A stretch of DNA of 64,000 bases from Petrosia ficiformis (taxonomy: Eukaryota; Porifera; Demospongiae; Haplosclerida; Petrosiidae), in assembly GCA_947044365.1 (NCBI GenBank), contig OX345636.1:11799809-11863808 (forward strand). The letters run 5' to 3'. The notes under the pieces were generated by a model. The model was not told the DNA's origin and made no database searches. It was given only the letters and a program-made list of their open reading frames with translations. Below are positions 45,701-58,938 of this stretch, one piece after another. Both the position numbers and the translations under genes were made by a program. How positions within the stretch are numbered: the first letter of the stretch is position 1; each line of letters begins with the position of its first letter.

Positions 45701-48700
45701 TAAAATTGTTTTAGTTAATCAACTAAAACATTGTGATAAACTAGACATACAGTGTGTATACATGTATAGCTATTACAGACTAGAAAATCTTGAATTTCTG
45801 GAATTACAGAAAAGGATTTGCCCCACCTTACATGTACTTACTGTGCCTGTATAATAATAATCATAACTATTAATACCTTTAGTTCTACAGAACGTCATAA
45901 ATCAGTGACTCAAAAGTCTTCTTCAAGTAATAGTACACCAGATAATAGGTATGTATTTTTAATACTACAGTTATAATTTATGTCAATAAAATGTCACCAT
46001 AATTATTATAGTCTACTGTCAGTGTAGTATAGTAATTTCTGTGTCACTACTGTGTTGTTCAACTGACAAGTACATCAATTATTGTTCAAACTACTGTTGA
46101 ACTACTGTAATATGGAAATAAAACTACAGTAATAAATACTACTACATGTATGGTGACTTTATTGACATATACTGTATTTACCTTTTTATATTCTCACATT
46201 GTAAAGATCACTTTTTACAACCAAGATATTGTACCGAAAGTAACAAAATGTACTTTCTGAAGATATTGCAGACATACAGTACTTGTATGTGTGCATATGT
46301 TTACATCCTGTACATGTATAACATAGCATCATTACAGTCTTCAATGTTATTTTATGGCCCATAGGTCCATCCCTATGATTGCTTTCTCACGTGTTTGATG
46401 TACATGTGTACATTATACAAGTATATGTGATTGTGTCACATACACATGTGTTGTGTACGTACATGTAGTTAAAGAAGTTGGTATTCTGGGGGGCTCAGTC
46501 AATTAATGGGCATGGAGTGTAATAGTAATTTGAACAAGATTCATTAATCATGGCTGACCAAGCACCCCGGAATAATGCAACTTCCTTAACTAAGATATAC
46601 AATGCATACATGTACTCGTATGTGAAACTAAAATATACATGTATAATATATATGTTCTCACCAGGATTTAATGTCCAAATGGTACAAGTAGCACCGTGTG
46701 AAAAATGCAATTAAATTAATTATCCATGAGGGTGCGGTCAATCAAGCCAACATGTAGTACATTGGAATATAATTAATTAGAGCTACATATGCAGGGTTTC
46801 GTACAGCAGGAGGGGTGGGAAGGGGGATATATCCCCCCTAACTTCAGTTTGCCTTTCCCCTCATAGACTTTGGACCAAATTTATTTCAACATGTCAGCTA
46901 CAAGCCTTCTGGTGCCCCAGAAGCCACCAGAAGCTACCTCAGAACATAACATATACCCACACCACCCAGGACCATTGTGCTTTGCATGATCAATTTTTTC
47001 TCCTTCCTTAAAAGAAAAATCTTGGATGAAGCCCTGATGTGTGTATTAGTGTTGTTTTACTTACTTTTAGTAAAGCATTGTGACTTTTAGTTAACTAAAC
47101 TATAACTAAATTACAAGTCTATTGCAATAACTATAACCAACTAAAATGAAAATTGTTCAATGATAAACACTTTTAGTTAGTTAACTAAAACTAAAACCTT
47201 TTTAGTAAGCCTAATATTATTTTTATTAATACTATAACTAAATTGCGAGAAACTAGACATATTATTAAAAGTGGTCATTATTGTCATACTAAAACAACAC
47301 CAGTGTGTATGTATTATTATTTCTTCAGTTCTCAAGCACAAGTCAGTAACCACAGCCTCATAGCTCCTCAAGAGAGAAGCATTGGAACTGAAGAGGAGAA
47401 GGATGATGAACAGATAGGAGAGGATAATGATAGAATTGTTCCTTTATTAAAGATAGGGGCTGATGGGAATATTGTGATTGATGAAACAAGGTATGTTTTT
47501 GATGAATACAATGTACATGTACATGTACATGTACACTTGTACATGTACATGTACATTGTAATTTGTGTTATCATGGCAACCGTATAGTTGTTACCATAGC
47601 AACCATAGATTGCTACAGAGTATCTTAGTTCTAGAGCGTAGAATGTGCATAGTGCATAACTTTATTTTGACATATACTGCATGTACATGTAGAACTAATT
47701 TATAATTAATTTTATTAACCCGAGCACGTAGGGAGAGAGTTATAGTAGTCTTCTTGTGTGTGTGTGTGTTACCGCTTGATCTCCACAACTGCAAGGTCTT
47801 ACTGCATTCTGAGCATATCTGCAGAATACTGGTATAGTGACAGGTACAGTAGCCCTCAATAAAAAGTTCCCGTACAGTAAACGTACTACGCACGTACAAC
47901 TTGCGTATTACGCTGCGAGTACGCTACGATACGTACGTAGTTTGTATACGTTACGGTACGCATACGCCCACATTACAAATAATAATTAAAGAGTGATTAA
48001 TTAACCCTTTACCGACTATAATTGAGTAAATTTTCAACACTATAACTCTCATATTTTACATGTATAAGACTCAACATTCTAACTTGCTTTATGGAAAGAA
48101 GAGTCTTTAAAAAACCCATTTATGTAAAATTTATACTTTTCTATCAGCAGAAAGAGAGAAAGGCGAACGTTTGTAAGTATAGTAGTCGACGGGCAACGCC
48201 CACTTTTTGTCTAGTCTGTATAACGTCTGAAGTTTGAGCAACCATGACTTTTAACTCACTTAGTCATACAGAAGACCTTCTAAGAAAGCCATTGATACCA
48301 GAAACATGCTTCGTTAGCTGCAGGAAAGCAGCAAGACAAGTGTTTGAAACTGTAGTAGTCATCTGTAAGTCAACTATACTTCTGATTTCTGCCGTTATTT
48401 TTGACGGCCATCCAGAGCCATGTCGTCTACAAATCCTTCCAGATGAACTGTAGAGAGTTATAAATTTGTGTATTCCTCGTCTGCTAGCCTTCTTCTTGAA
48501 GTTTCTTGGCAATAGTAGGCACTCTAAAACCTTTACTGTGGTAGAAGAGAATCTGCTGCTTGACATAAACCATCGTAACACACTTAGTAGTTCTGAAAAG
48601 AACTTAAGAACGAAGATAGAAAGTAGATGCAGAAAAAAGAAATAAACGAAGAATAAGACAGACCTAACAGAAACGCTAAAGAAACAAAATAAACCGCAGA

Positions 48701-51700
48701 CGTTAGGCCTAGGCACGTGTCACTAAGGTGTGGCAATTATAATTTTACATAATTATGTACATTACACTGCGCAATAAGTGCATAGCCATCTACACGTAAG
48801 TAGTATTAATAGTGTAATACGGTAAGTAACGTAGCGCGTACGTACTACATCTACGGTACGGGAACTTTTTTTTAAGGGCTACTGTAGGAAATAAAAGTGA
48901 TTTGTTCTGAACTCATCTTGTTGCAGAGAAACAGCCGTGTAAATTCTCGTCGATCTGTCGCCATCTTGAAATTTTATCATTTTTGCTGATGTTAGCAGAA
49001 AACACAGAAACACTAACTTTTGTCTCTTTGAAGCTTTGTTTCTTGGGCTTTGTCTATCATCCTAATGAGTGTTTATACAGCTATTTGTGAAGTTTTGTCC
49101 AGAAATTCGCTAGTTCTCAAGAGATCTGATGGCCATGCTACATGTATCCCCGTAATTTGCATATTCATGATGTATTACTGTCAGTACTGACTTCTTAGTG
49201 TTGATGCGAATGGTGTGTTCCTGACTGTTGCAATATGTTACTTAGGCAAAGTTGTTCTACTTCTAAAGCACTGCTGTTTAGCAATAGCTAGCGAGGGTTC
49301 TGCACTTTAGTGCTAATTTGAGATTACATGTACATGTATATAATTGACCCTCACCTTTGGGAGGGTTACTCTAAATGGTTTGGAAAAATGTCTGTCTGTG
49401 TTTGTGACCCCGCTATATCTCAAGTACTGGACACTCCTAGACTTCCATACTTGGCATGTATACACTCCTCCAAAGTTTGCAAGAATGGGCACTCACTAAT
49501 ATTTTCGCTACCATACTTGAAGCTATTGGATGAAAATATTGATATATCAGAGAGTACGGTAGTACTCTCTATGTAGGGATGGCACGGGAAAAAAAATGGC
49601 CGCCCATACATTTCAATTGCAAGTGATGACCTGAAATCTCTGGTAATATATACAGATAAGTTTTAATACACACATACGTGTACCTATTCATATCTAGTGC
49701 TTTTATGACTACCAACACCTTCTACAATGTAGATGGCCAAAAAGTGTTGTTAAGGTAGAGAACCGGCGAGTGGCAAAACTGACAAAATCTTCATATTATT
49801 AATATTAATATTATTTTTCAGACAAATCATTTTTTTGTTTGTTGAACTATCACAATGATTCTAGCACCATTCCAGTCGCATTCATAGTAAAATTCCGGTC
49901 TTAAAGTAGCGAGATGATATCTTCAGATACTATGAAAGAAGACAGTCTCAATGATGGTAAAGATTTTATCTCAAATTGGACGCCATTTTTATAAGTGTAT
50001 TCGTTAATTTACCCACGTGAAATTAATTGCGCTTGCGCATTTCGTCCTCATGGCTCAGGCTGTTTACTGAAACTGCCTGATATGTTGGAATCATAGGCAT
50101 AATAATAAAATTTGTGAGCAAATACATTCTTAAAATAATGAGCATAATAATTATTAATATTAATACCATGGTGTACTGATAATATAATATATATTATATA
50201 CTATGATAAGAACTGGAATGCCAAATGAGACTAGCACTACTTCTTGTGGCAATGCTGTAAATGCAGTAGAAAACAGCGAGCGTCATCTGTAAGTGAAATG
50301 AGAATGATAATCAATTCATAAATAATGGATATAATTATATAAAAGTCTGACCTTCAATAATGAACAATCCTTAATTATAGCAATCTACATAAAATATTCA
50401 TAAATCATCTACCATTCAGAAAAATATAATGGAAACAAGAATAATAAAAACATTTTCAATAAAAATGAAGGAAGATGTAGGGACGTCAAAACCCTAAAAG
50501 CATGCAAACAAGGTTGGGAGGTTAACGTAGGACCTAAAATTAAACAAACCACTTCCATATAACCCTACATAAGTACTTACACTGCTATAAACCAAAATAC
50601 AAAGAGAAGAGCTGTACGTATGTAGGGTTATATGGAAGTGGTTTGTTTAATTTTAGGTCCTACATGTACGTTAACCTCCCAACCTTGTTTGCATGCTTTT
50701 AGGGTTTTGACGTCCCTACATCTTCCTTCATTTTTATTGAAAATGTTTTTATTATTCTTGTTGATATATAGATACATATTGCACATCACAAGTACAACAC
50801 TGAAAGTCCTCAAAACACAACACTGAGATGTACATGTATTACATACATGTACACGTATATGTACATGTCAATCATCTGATCTCAGACAAATGGTCATAAA
50901 GCTAAATTTGGAAGGACCTACAATCTTTTTACCATTTCTTCTCATTCTTTTTTTGTGTACATGTGTATGTCAAGTTTCAATCTATTGCTACACTATTGAG
51001 TTACAGCAACTAATCATATACATTACATGTACATGTATTAACCTAATGATGTTATTGATTTGAATGCCTGGTAACCTTGAATGTGAACCAACTTCTGTAT
51101 AATGTAATATAATTAAAATTATACATTTTTGATGATAGAACTGGGCCCAGTACTACTAGTCAGTTACATGTACATGTGTATTATATTATATTATATATTA
51201 ATATCGCTGCTCAGTGTTGCATAATTTCAGTAATAAACTGTGTAATAAAGCCCTCAACATCTTTCGACCATTATTTACATGAGCATTTCCTTCTTCCTGT
51301 TACATGTATGTATGGTTATGTTATCTCAGTAGCTTTATTTTGTACAGGTCTTGTGGGTGTGTTAGTTCCACTTTTTTTCTGTTTCTTTATTAAAATAAAC
51401 ATTACAGTTAATATCACAATTACAATTCCATGCTTGTATGTACAGTATCTATGTATTAACATATGTACATGTATTATTATTTAAATACATGTATATAATT
51501 TACATGTATATTCATTTTCATTCACGTAGTATGATTGTAGAAACTTCACAGAAGCAAGTATCAGAGATGCAGTAAGTTACAATACTAGCTGCATGTATAA
51601 CGTGTATATGTATATTAATTTGAGACACATAATAATGTACAATGTACATTTAAAGTAACACTCGCTATTCAGCCATTTAATAGGAAACTAATGAATTTGG

Positions 51701-54700
51701 TATTTACATGAGGGAAGATCATCAGTTAATGCTCCTCCCAGATATCAAATGTAGTTAGTTTGCTATACAAAATGGCCAGGTAGCAACTAGCAAGTATTCA
51801 AATGCATTTTAAAAATTATTATGCCTCACAAGTGTGATTTTTACAAATTAGGCCACATATATACATGTACATGTGTGTATTAATTTACATGTACATAATA
51901 ATTATTGTAAGACATGATTGTTAAATTTTGTAGATGTAGTCATGTACATGTACATTTGTAATCATTATTAGAGATGATATATTGGAGGAGAGCGAGTATA
52001 CCATGTCAACATCGTTTAGACAAAAGCACAAGATCAAGAAGTGGTCTAAGGAAGGTATGTCAAAGTTACTTTTCACTTCATAGGGAGGTACAAGTGTAGC
52101 AGGGGGGTGGGGGTGGGGGTGGGGTCTGCGCAAGATAGTTGAATAGTGTTCTCGCCAGTGTTTTAGAAATTGTTGGTATATACATGTACATGTATATACA
52201 GTGGAACCTCTAATAATGAAACTTCTCTTCAACGAAAACCTCTGCATAATGAAAATATTGTAATGTACCGACTTGTTTTCCTACTTAAATGATGATAATG
52301 CAACCTCCCTTTAACGAAAACTTCTCTGTTACGAAATAACGAAAGGCCTTTACTACACCAAGTTCAATTTTCACTTCCATTTAACGAAAGAGGTGTGGCT
52401 ACGCATGCGCACATCTACCTATCATATGGTTAAGAATTATTTTTATTTCACAATAGTCTAAAGTAAAATTTGAATTGTGGAGAGAGGCAAATAGCTCTTT
52501 AATTAAGTTTCTTGACACTTCAAGACCGTAACCAGCACTATTCACTTTGTCTCCTGTCACTGTGGCAAATCCCTTGTTGTAATCTTTCTGGAGTAAATAG
52601 GTTACTGCCATAGAGGAATGTGGCCAACTATACAACCATCTTTCAACACATCAACTGCTGATCTGTCTTTGACAATATCAGGCTCTCTTCTCAAGAGAAA
52701 TTCTTCCCCAATAAACGGAGTCCAAACGTCCTTGTAAGCATGATACCCTCTGATAAATGAGTTCACTTCAAGTTCTACTTGTGGAATGAAAGTCATTCTT
52801 GTACGTTGAGTCACCTTCCTAGTATAGTAACCCACAATCAGCTGGACAACAGTAAACAAACAACTTTACATGATTTCTTTAATTAACTAAGCCAGACACT
52901 GTAACCAACCCTTATTGTCAATAATTTTGTTGTTTCATAATAAGTAATATTAACACCTCTCTTTAATAAAAACCTCTTAATAATGAAAAAATTTGGCTGT
53001 CCCAAAAGTTTCATTATTCGGAGGTTCCACTGTAAATATGTTTATTGATAATTTCAAATTTTTGTCCAAAAATTTATTGGTTGTGGGTAATTTACTTGAA
53101 GTGTGCCAAACGTAGCTTGAAAAACAAATAATATTATACATGTAATTGCTTCATTTGCTTGGTTTCAGAATGAGAAAATCAGCAATGATTGTTTAATTAA
53201 TGGTCACCACTAAGCAATTGAATCAGATTCATTTTGTTCTCCACATATTTTTTTTCATATAATCTGTTTGTGTTACTAATAGAGACAGCAGAATTTTATA
53301 AAGCTTTGTCTCAAGTTGGAACAGACTTTACAATGATGACACTCTTGTTACCAAAGAGGAGTAGAAAAGAGTTAAAAGTTAGTTGTCATAGTTACAGTAC
53401 ATACAGTAGCTTATGCATGTATTACATGTCATAATACACACAATATGAAGTTTTTGGTAAGGTCCACAGTAGGCAACATTGGTTGACATAGTTACAGTAC
53501 AATTTTGCAAATTGGATCCTTATTTAACCTCTTACCTGGGCTCCTTGCAGTAGATGTGGTTACATCTACTCTGTGGTCTTCACTTGGCTGTCACAGCCTG
53601 TCAGTGACTACTCGTCATAATGATGAGGAGTCTGGATGGGTGTGTAACCACACCTTAGACTCCACCTCTAAGTATGAGTCACTCCCAACAATGGTAAAGC
53701 CGATTGTGGGAGTGACCTTTGAGGCGGAGCCTCGGAGGCCCACACTATCACACCAAGGGAACCCTTGGTGGAGAGAACATACACAAACACATATGTAGCT
53801 AAAACCACCGCTAAAGTGGTCTTGCATTAGTGGGGGGTGGTGGGAGAAAAACGATTCTCTTGCTACGAACAACTTGCTTTCTTAAAACAGCACCTGCTAT
53901 TCCAGCTTCTTGCACATGCGCAGTGCATGTCTAGAGGCTAGCGATTATACTTCGCCCATTGAGGATAACCCTGTTTAAAGCTACGCTCTAAAAAATATTT
54001 AACCTCTTACCTGGGCTCCTTGCAGTAGATGTGGTTACATCTACTCTGTGGTCTTCACTTGGCTGTCACAGCCTGTCAGTGACTACTCGTCATAATAATG
54101 AGGAGTCTGGATAGGTGTGTAACCACACCTTAGACTACACCTCTAAGTATGAGTCACTCCCAACAATGGTAAAGCCGATTGTGAGAGTGACCTTTGAGGC
54201 GGAGCCTCGGGGGCCCAGAAAAAATGTTTTTATTTCCCCAGAATATTAATTGTTTCTTCTAGTCCTCTCTTCCACTGAAAATATGTGTATTTCAAATAAA
54301 GTAACATTAAAGGATAGTCATAATAGTATGAAGTGAGTAGTTATGTGCATTCCGAAAAATAGTTCTATAGGCTAAACCGTCTCTTGCCTGCATGAGTTTG
54401 TCACTTTGATACTAGGCTATGTGAGAAGGAACTGAGAGTCTCTCTTGGGGTCTGGATGTACAGCAGGTAGGCTTCAGACTGCCATCGTCCCAGCATCTTA
54501 ATAATATGCGCAGGTATACCTGCATTTGCTGCGGCAGTTGCTGGCCCAATACGAAAGCTGTGGCCTGAGTAAGCGCTTGGGTCTATGTTGGCCTGCCTTA
54601 GAGCCTCTCTCACCTTCCTGATAAACATGTCTTTTGTGAGTGGAGTGGTATCCTGCATAATAAACAGTGGGCCATCATGTGATGGTCGTGAAGCCAGATA

Positions 54701-57700
54701 GTTAAGTAGCGCTGCCACTGGGCATACAATTGACCCTGTTTTGCCAAGGTAAATGGAAACTCCTTTCCCAAATGGGTCTATTTTGGCTCTTCTCAGAAAC
54801 ACCCTCATGACTGACGGTGAAATGTGTGAGTCCACTGCAATGTCTGATGCCATGATTGAAGGGGAATTAGGGTTGGTTGCCGTAAACTCCCCTGACCTCA
54901 TGAAACTGTGCAGCAGGCTGCCCATAGCAGGCATGCCTCATAAGTATTCTTGAGAGGGCCTTCTGACCATACAGTGTACAAGCTATGTAAAATTTCAGCT
55001 GTGATTGGTAGACGGACTCGCTTACTAGTGCAGTCACCTGACCGTCTGATTCCTTTGATCACATATTGAAGACGCGGCCACTCACACCTATGTATTGCAG
55101 CAAACCCTGCTGCAATCTATAGATGACGCACAGCTGACATGTAGGCACTAATGGACTGAGGGGACAGCCCCTGTTGTGCTAGATGCACTGCGAACAAACA
55201 TGTTGAATATTCAGATAATGGCAGTGGTGGAATGTTGATATTCTGACAGAAGACCAGATACCTTTGTTTTGCTGACTTATAGGTTCTCATGGTTGACGGT
55301 GACAGACCTCTTGCAAAGTACGTAAGAACATCTCCCTCCAACTTGGAGATGTCCAAGTCTGAGTCGGGCCTAAGGACCATTGTGAGAAGAAGGTGTGGTA
55401 TTGATGATGGACACTGCTGGGCCTGTGGATACATAGAGTGAAATTCACTACTACGGTTCCTTGAAATGGCATCTGCTGCTGTGTTCATTTTCCCGGGTAC
55501 ATGCTGGGCAACCTGTTCAAATTTGAAATGGGCTTCAAAAAAGAACAAACACCTAAGTAAGTGCATAATATGGGGGTCTTTGGCTGATCGTGCTGTCAGT
55601 ACATTTACTACTGCCAAATTGTCTGAGAGGAAGGACACTCGGTGGCCTTCCCATCTACTACCCCAGATTGCTGCACCCACTACCAGAGGGAGCATCTCTT
55701 TAACAACAATGTTTACGCACTGCCATGACTGAGGCCACTGAATTTGAAACCAACAAAGGGAATCTTTTTCGAATGCTCCGCACCCCCATGAGCCTGATGC
55801 ATCAGCTACAATACAGGTATGACACAACTTCGCTGATAGATAAGATATACATGTACCATTCCACCCTTGAAGAAAGGCAGACCACCAAGCAATATCGGCT
55901 CGGCATTGGACATTAAGACGAACTTTGTGAAAAGCCCGTTTTGGAATCTGCATCCTGTAGGCACTCTTTAAGTCCAACTTGGCCATAAACGCCCCTTTCC
56001 CTAGTTGGTTGACCATTGCAGCTGCCTGGTCTACAGATGCATACTGCAGCGAACAGAGCCCAGGGTGGATACCATCATTAACACTGTGCCCTTGTGGAGA
56101 TGACAAGTCAACAATTAGCCTGAATTTACCTGGCTGATGGGGCTTGGGGATAATTCCGATAGAACTGGTGTGTACTGCTGTGATCTCTGCTGGAGATGTT
56201 ATCTGTCGCAGTTTGCCTGCTGCTATTTCCTCTGAGATATACTGATCAATCACAGATTGGTTTGCGGCTTCTGATTTTAGGTTGCCGGAAGAGAGCGATC
56301 AAATCCAATTTGGAATCCCCACTGAAACCCTCGGCGTAGATAGGCTGCATATACCTGATCAGGGTGCTTTGAGAGGAATGGCTCCCATGCTTCACAGGGT
56401 AAAAAACCTTTAACAGGCTCTAGCTTCTTTTGACTAGTGGGAAAAGAACTCGACTTTGCTTCCAGGGCTATTAGGTCTTTGGTATAAATATATAAGGATG
56501 AGCATATGCCAGCAGCACCTAAAATAGAGCAATGAAAAAAAAAAGGGGGGGGGGGGGGGGTGGTATATATCTAACCAATGTCTAAACCTGTGTAGTGTGC
56601 ATGGTTGCTAATGCTTGCCATTCAGAAGGAAATTTATTTGTGTAACTATTTTTTAAATTTTTTAATTTTTTTATTTTATTTTTTTATTTTTTATTTTTTA
56701 TCATAGCATTTTATTCATTTATTTATTTTTGTTGCATGCGATCTCCCATAGTGATAATTCTGCCTACTGTGTGTATACACACACAATGTATTACTGTCTA
56801 GCTAAGCTTTTGTGCACACGAGTGAATGTCCACATAATAATCTTAATGATAATTATGATAATAAAACAACTTAAGACTATCACAGTAACAACACACAACT
56901 TGCTGCAATTCTGATTGATTATATATAGTTGAGGCTCTCTGGTCCCTGGGTAACTTCATGTTCCACCCCTATGGCTTTACTTTTAAATTAGGGACTATGA
57001 CTGACTCAGTGACTGGTGACCTGTTTTTGCCTTTAGGGCACTCAAATGCACCATGGCCAGGCTTGTAGCGTCTGTTGCAAGTATGGTCATACTTGCAACT
57101 GTGTTGAGCTAGGGAGCATGAGCCCCGGTTGAATCTACGACAGATGTCATCGTAGGATTTATAGGGTTTAAGGCGAAAATTTGATGATACTGGGCGAACC
57201 AGTGATTTGTTCCCGGGCCCCTCTAATGAGTTTAGTGCACACTCTGCTTGCCAGTGGTCTGAACCCATACATAGCGTGCACAGTCTGTGCCCTGCATCTA
57301 GGCCTGTGCCCATGCCTAAAACTGTAGACGCCATCAGGGAAGGGTTCACCTCAGACCATACTGCATTGGAGCCTGCAGCTAGCTGTTGATGGAAGAGGTA
57401 GTCATAATTTTTCCACCCATTGCCTCCATGTTTGCGAGCCATCTGAATAATGATTTGGCCATAAGCTAGCAGTTCTCGAATTTGACTGCTGTCAGTTTTT
57501 GCTGCTATGAAGGATAGAAAACAGAATATCCAGGTCAGAGGGTCCTGGATATCCCTTAATTTGGACAGGTTGCCCGTTTGGATGCCAGATGGGTTGACCT
57601 CCTGGAGGCGTTGCATCAGGGCTTGGTTATTTACCAGGAGGTCTTTAAGATCAATGAATGATCCATTCCTGATCTTTTCCACTGCTCTAGCAGGGATTGG

Positions 57701-58882
57701 GGGCAAAGCAGATGATAAAATGAGAGGTGCGACTTTTGCCAATGCAGCTGAGGAGGTCGGTTGGATACACAGGAGGGATGATATTGTTGGGATAACTGAG
57801 GTACATGTATCCAATACTGGGGTGGTGTTGGTATTGGTCAGGGAACTTGTAGTAAGTAGTCCTGACATAAGGGGGAGAGATGATATTGACCCCGGCGGGG
57901 GGATGTGTGATAGGTTGCCACTTTCTAGCCCCGTTTGGGAGTTGGCTGTGAAAACAGAGAGTGTATATGTAATCAGAGGGAGCACCCCTGAGCTTGATAT
58001 GAATGTCACTACAATCAACCTGGGTATACCCAATTACCAGACAACAAATAGTATTACTTTATTGTCCTTAGATTATTATTATTTATTTATTTGTTGTTTA
58101 GTTTTATTGCGACAGCGGATGTGCCGTACCAGTGTACCACAGTATGTCCCTTGCCTGGACAATGATAGTGTCCCCAAGATGCATGTGCGTACTGTAGCAC
58201 GTTGTTAAGTGTGCAGTGTGAAATAGGACAGAGTGATATGTTTGTGAAGCGTTAGACAGGACCTGGTGGTCTGGCACTTAAGTGTGGAATGTGAGTGATT
58301 ACCACTAGTGCTTGTTGCATAATTGAAACTAGCCTGACTAGAGGACTGACACATGTGGGGCACTAACACTACTGTGAGCTGTTAGCCCTGGTGCACAGCG
58401 GTGCAAGACAGAGTTTTCACACAAGATGTCAGCCCCACCTGGCTGTGTAAGTACAGTATGGACAATGATAGATTACTTATACCTGTATATGATTCTTCTG
58501 TATTACTAAAGCATGGGTTTTGCTTACATTGGCCACGGGATCATACCCAAGCACAGCGATGACTGTACTGGTTCAGAATATTCATATATAATTCTGGGCC
58601 CAGATGCGGATACGATCTTCGAGAGCTGTTGGGGGGGGGGGGGGGGGGGGGGGGGGGATGGAGAACACAGCGGTGCAGGAAACCACTGCGGTGGAGGAGG
58701 GGTGTCGAGGACTTCCCCACGGGTAGTCCAGGGGAGGGAGCACCAGACAGAGAGAGCGAAGGGGGGGGAGAGGGGGAGGGAGAGGGTGAGGGAGAGAGGG
58801 AGAGAGAGAGAGAGAGACAAAGAGAGAGGGAGAGTGACAAAGAGATAAGAGGGGGAGCGAGAGAGAGAGAGGGAGAGAGAGG

Positions 58883-58938
<56 letters not shown>

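Noticed and set aside
51176..51484. 102-codon plus-strand hydrophobic frame in BDP1 intron 4
   Set aside because: It is AT-rich with scattered ACATGT repeats and is not needed for phase between the exons at 47490 and 51530.
57507..58208. 233-codon plus-strand frame opposite gag
   Set aside because: It is the antisense shadow of the gag frame, which has the zinc-finger motifs.
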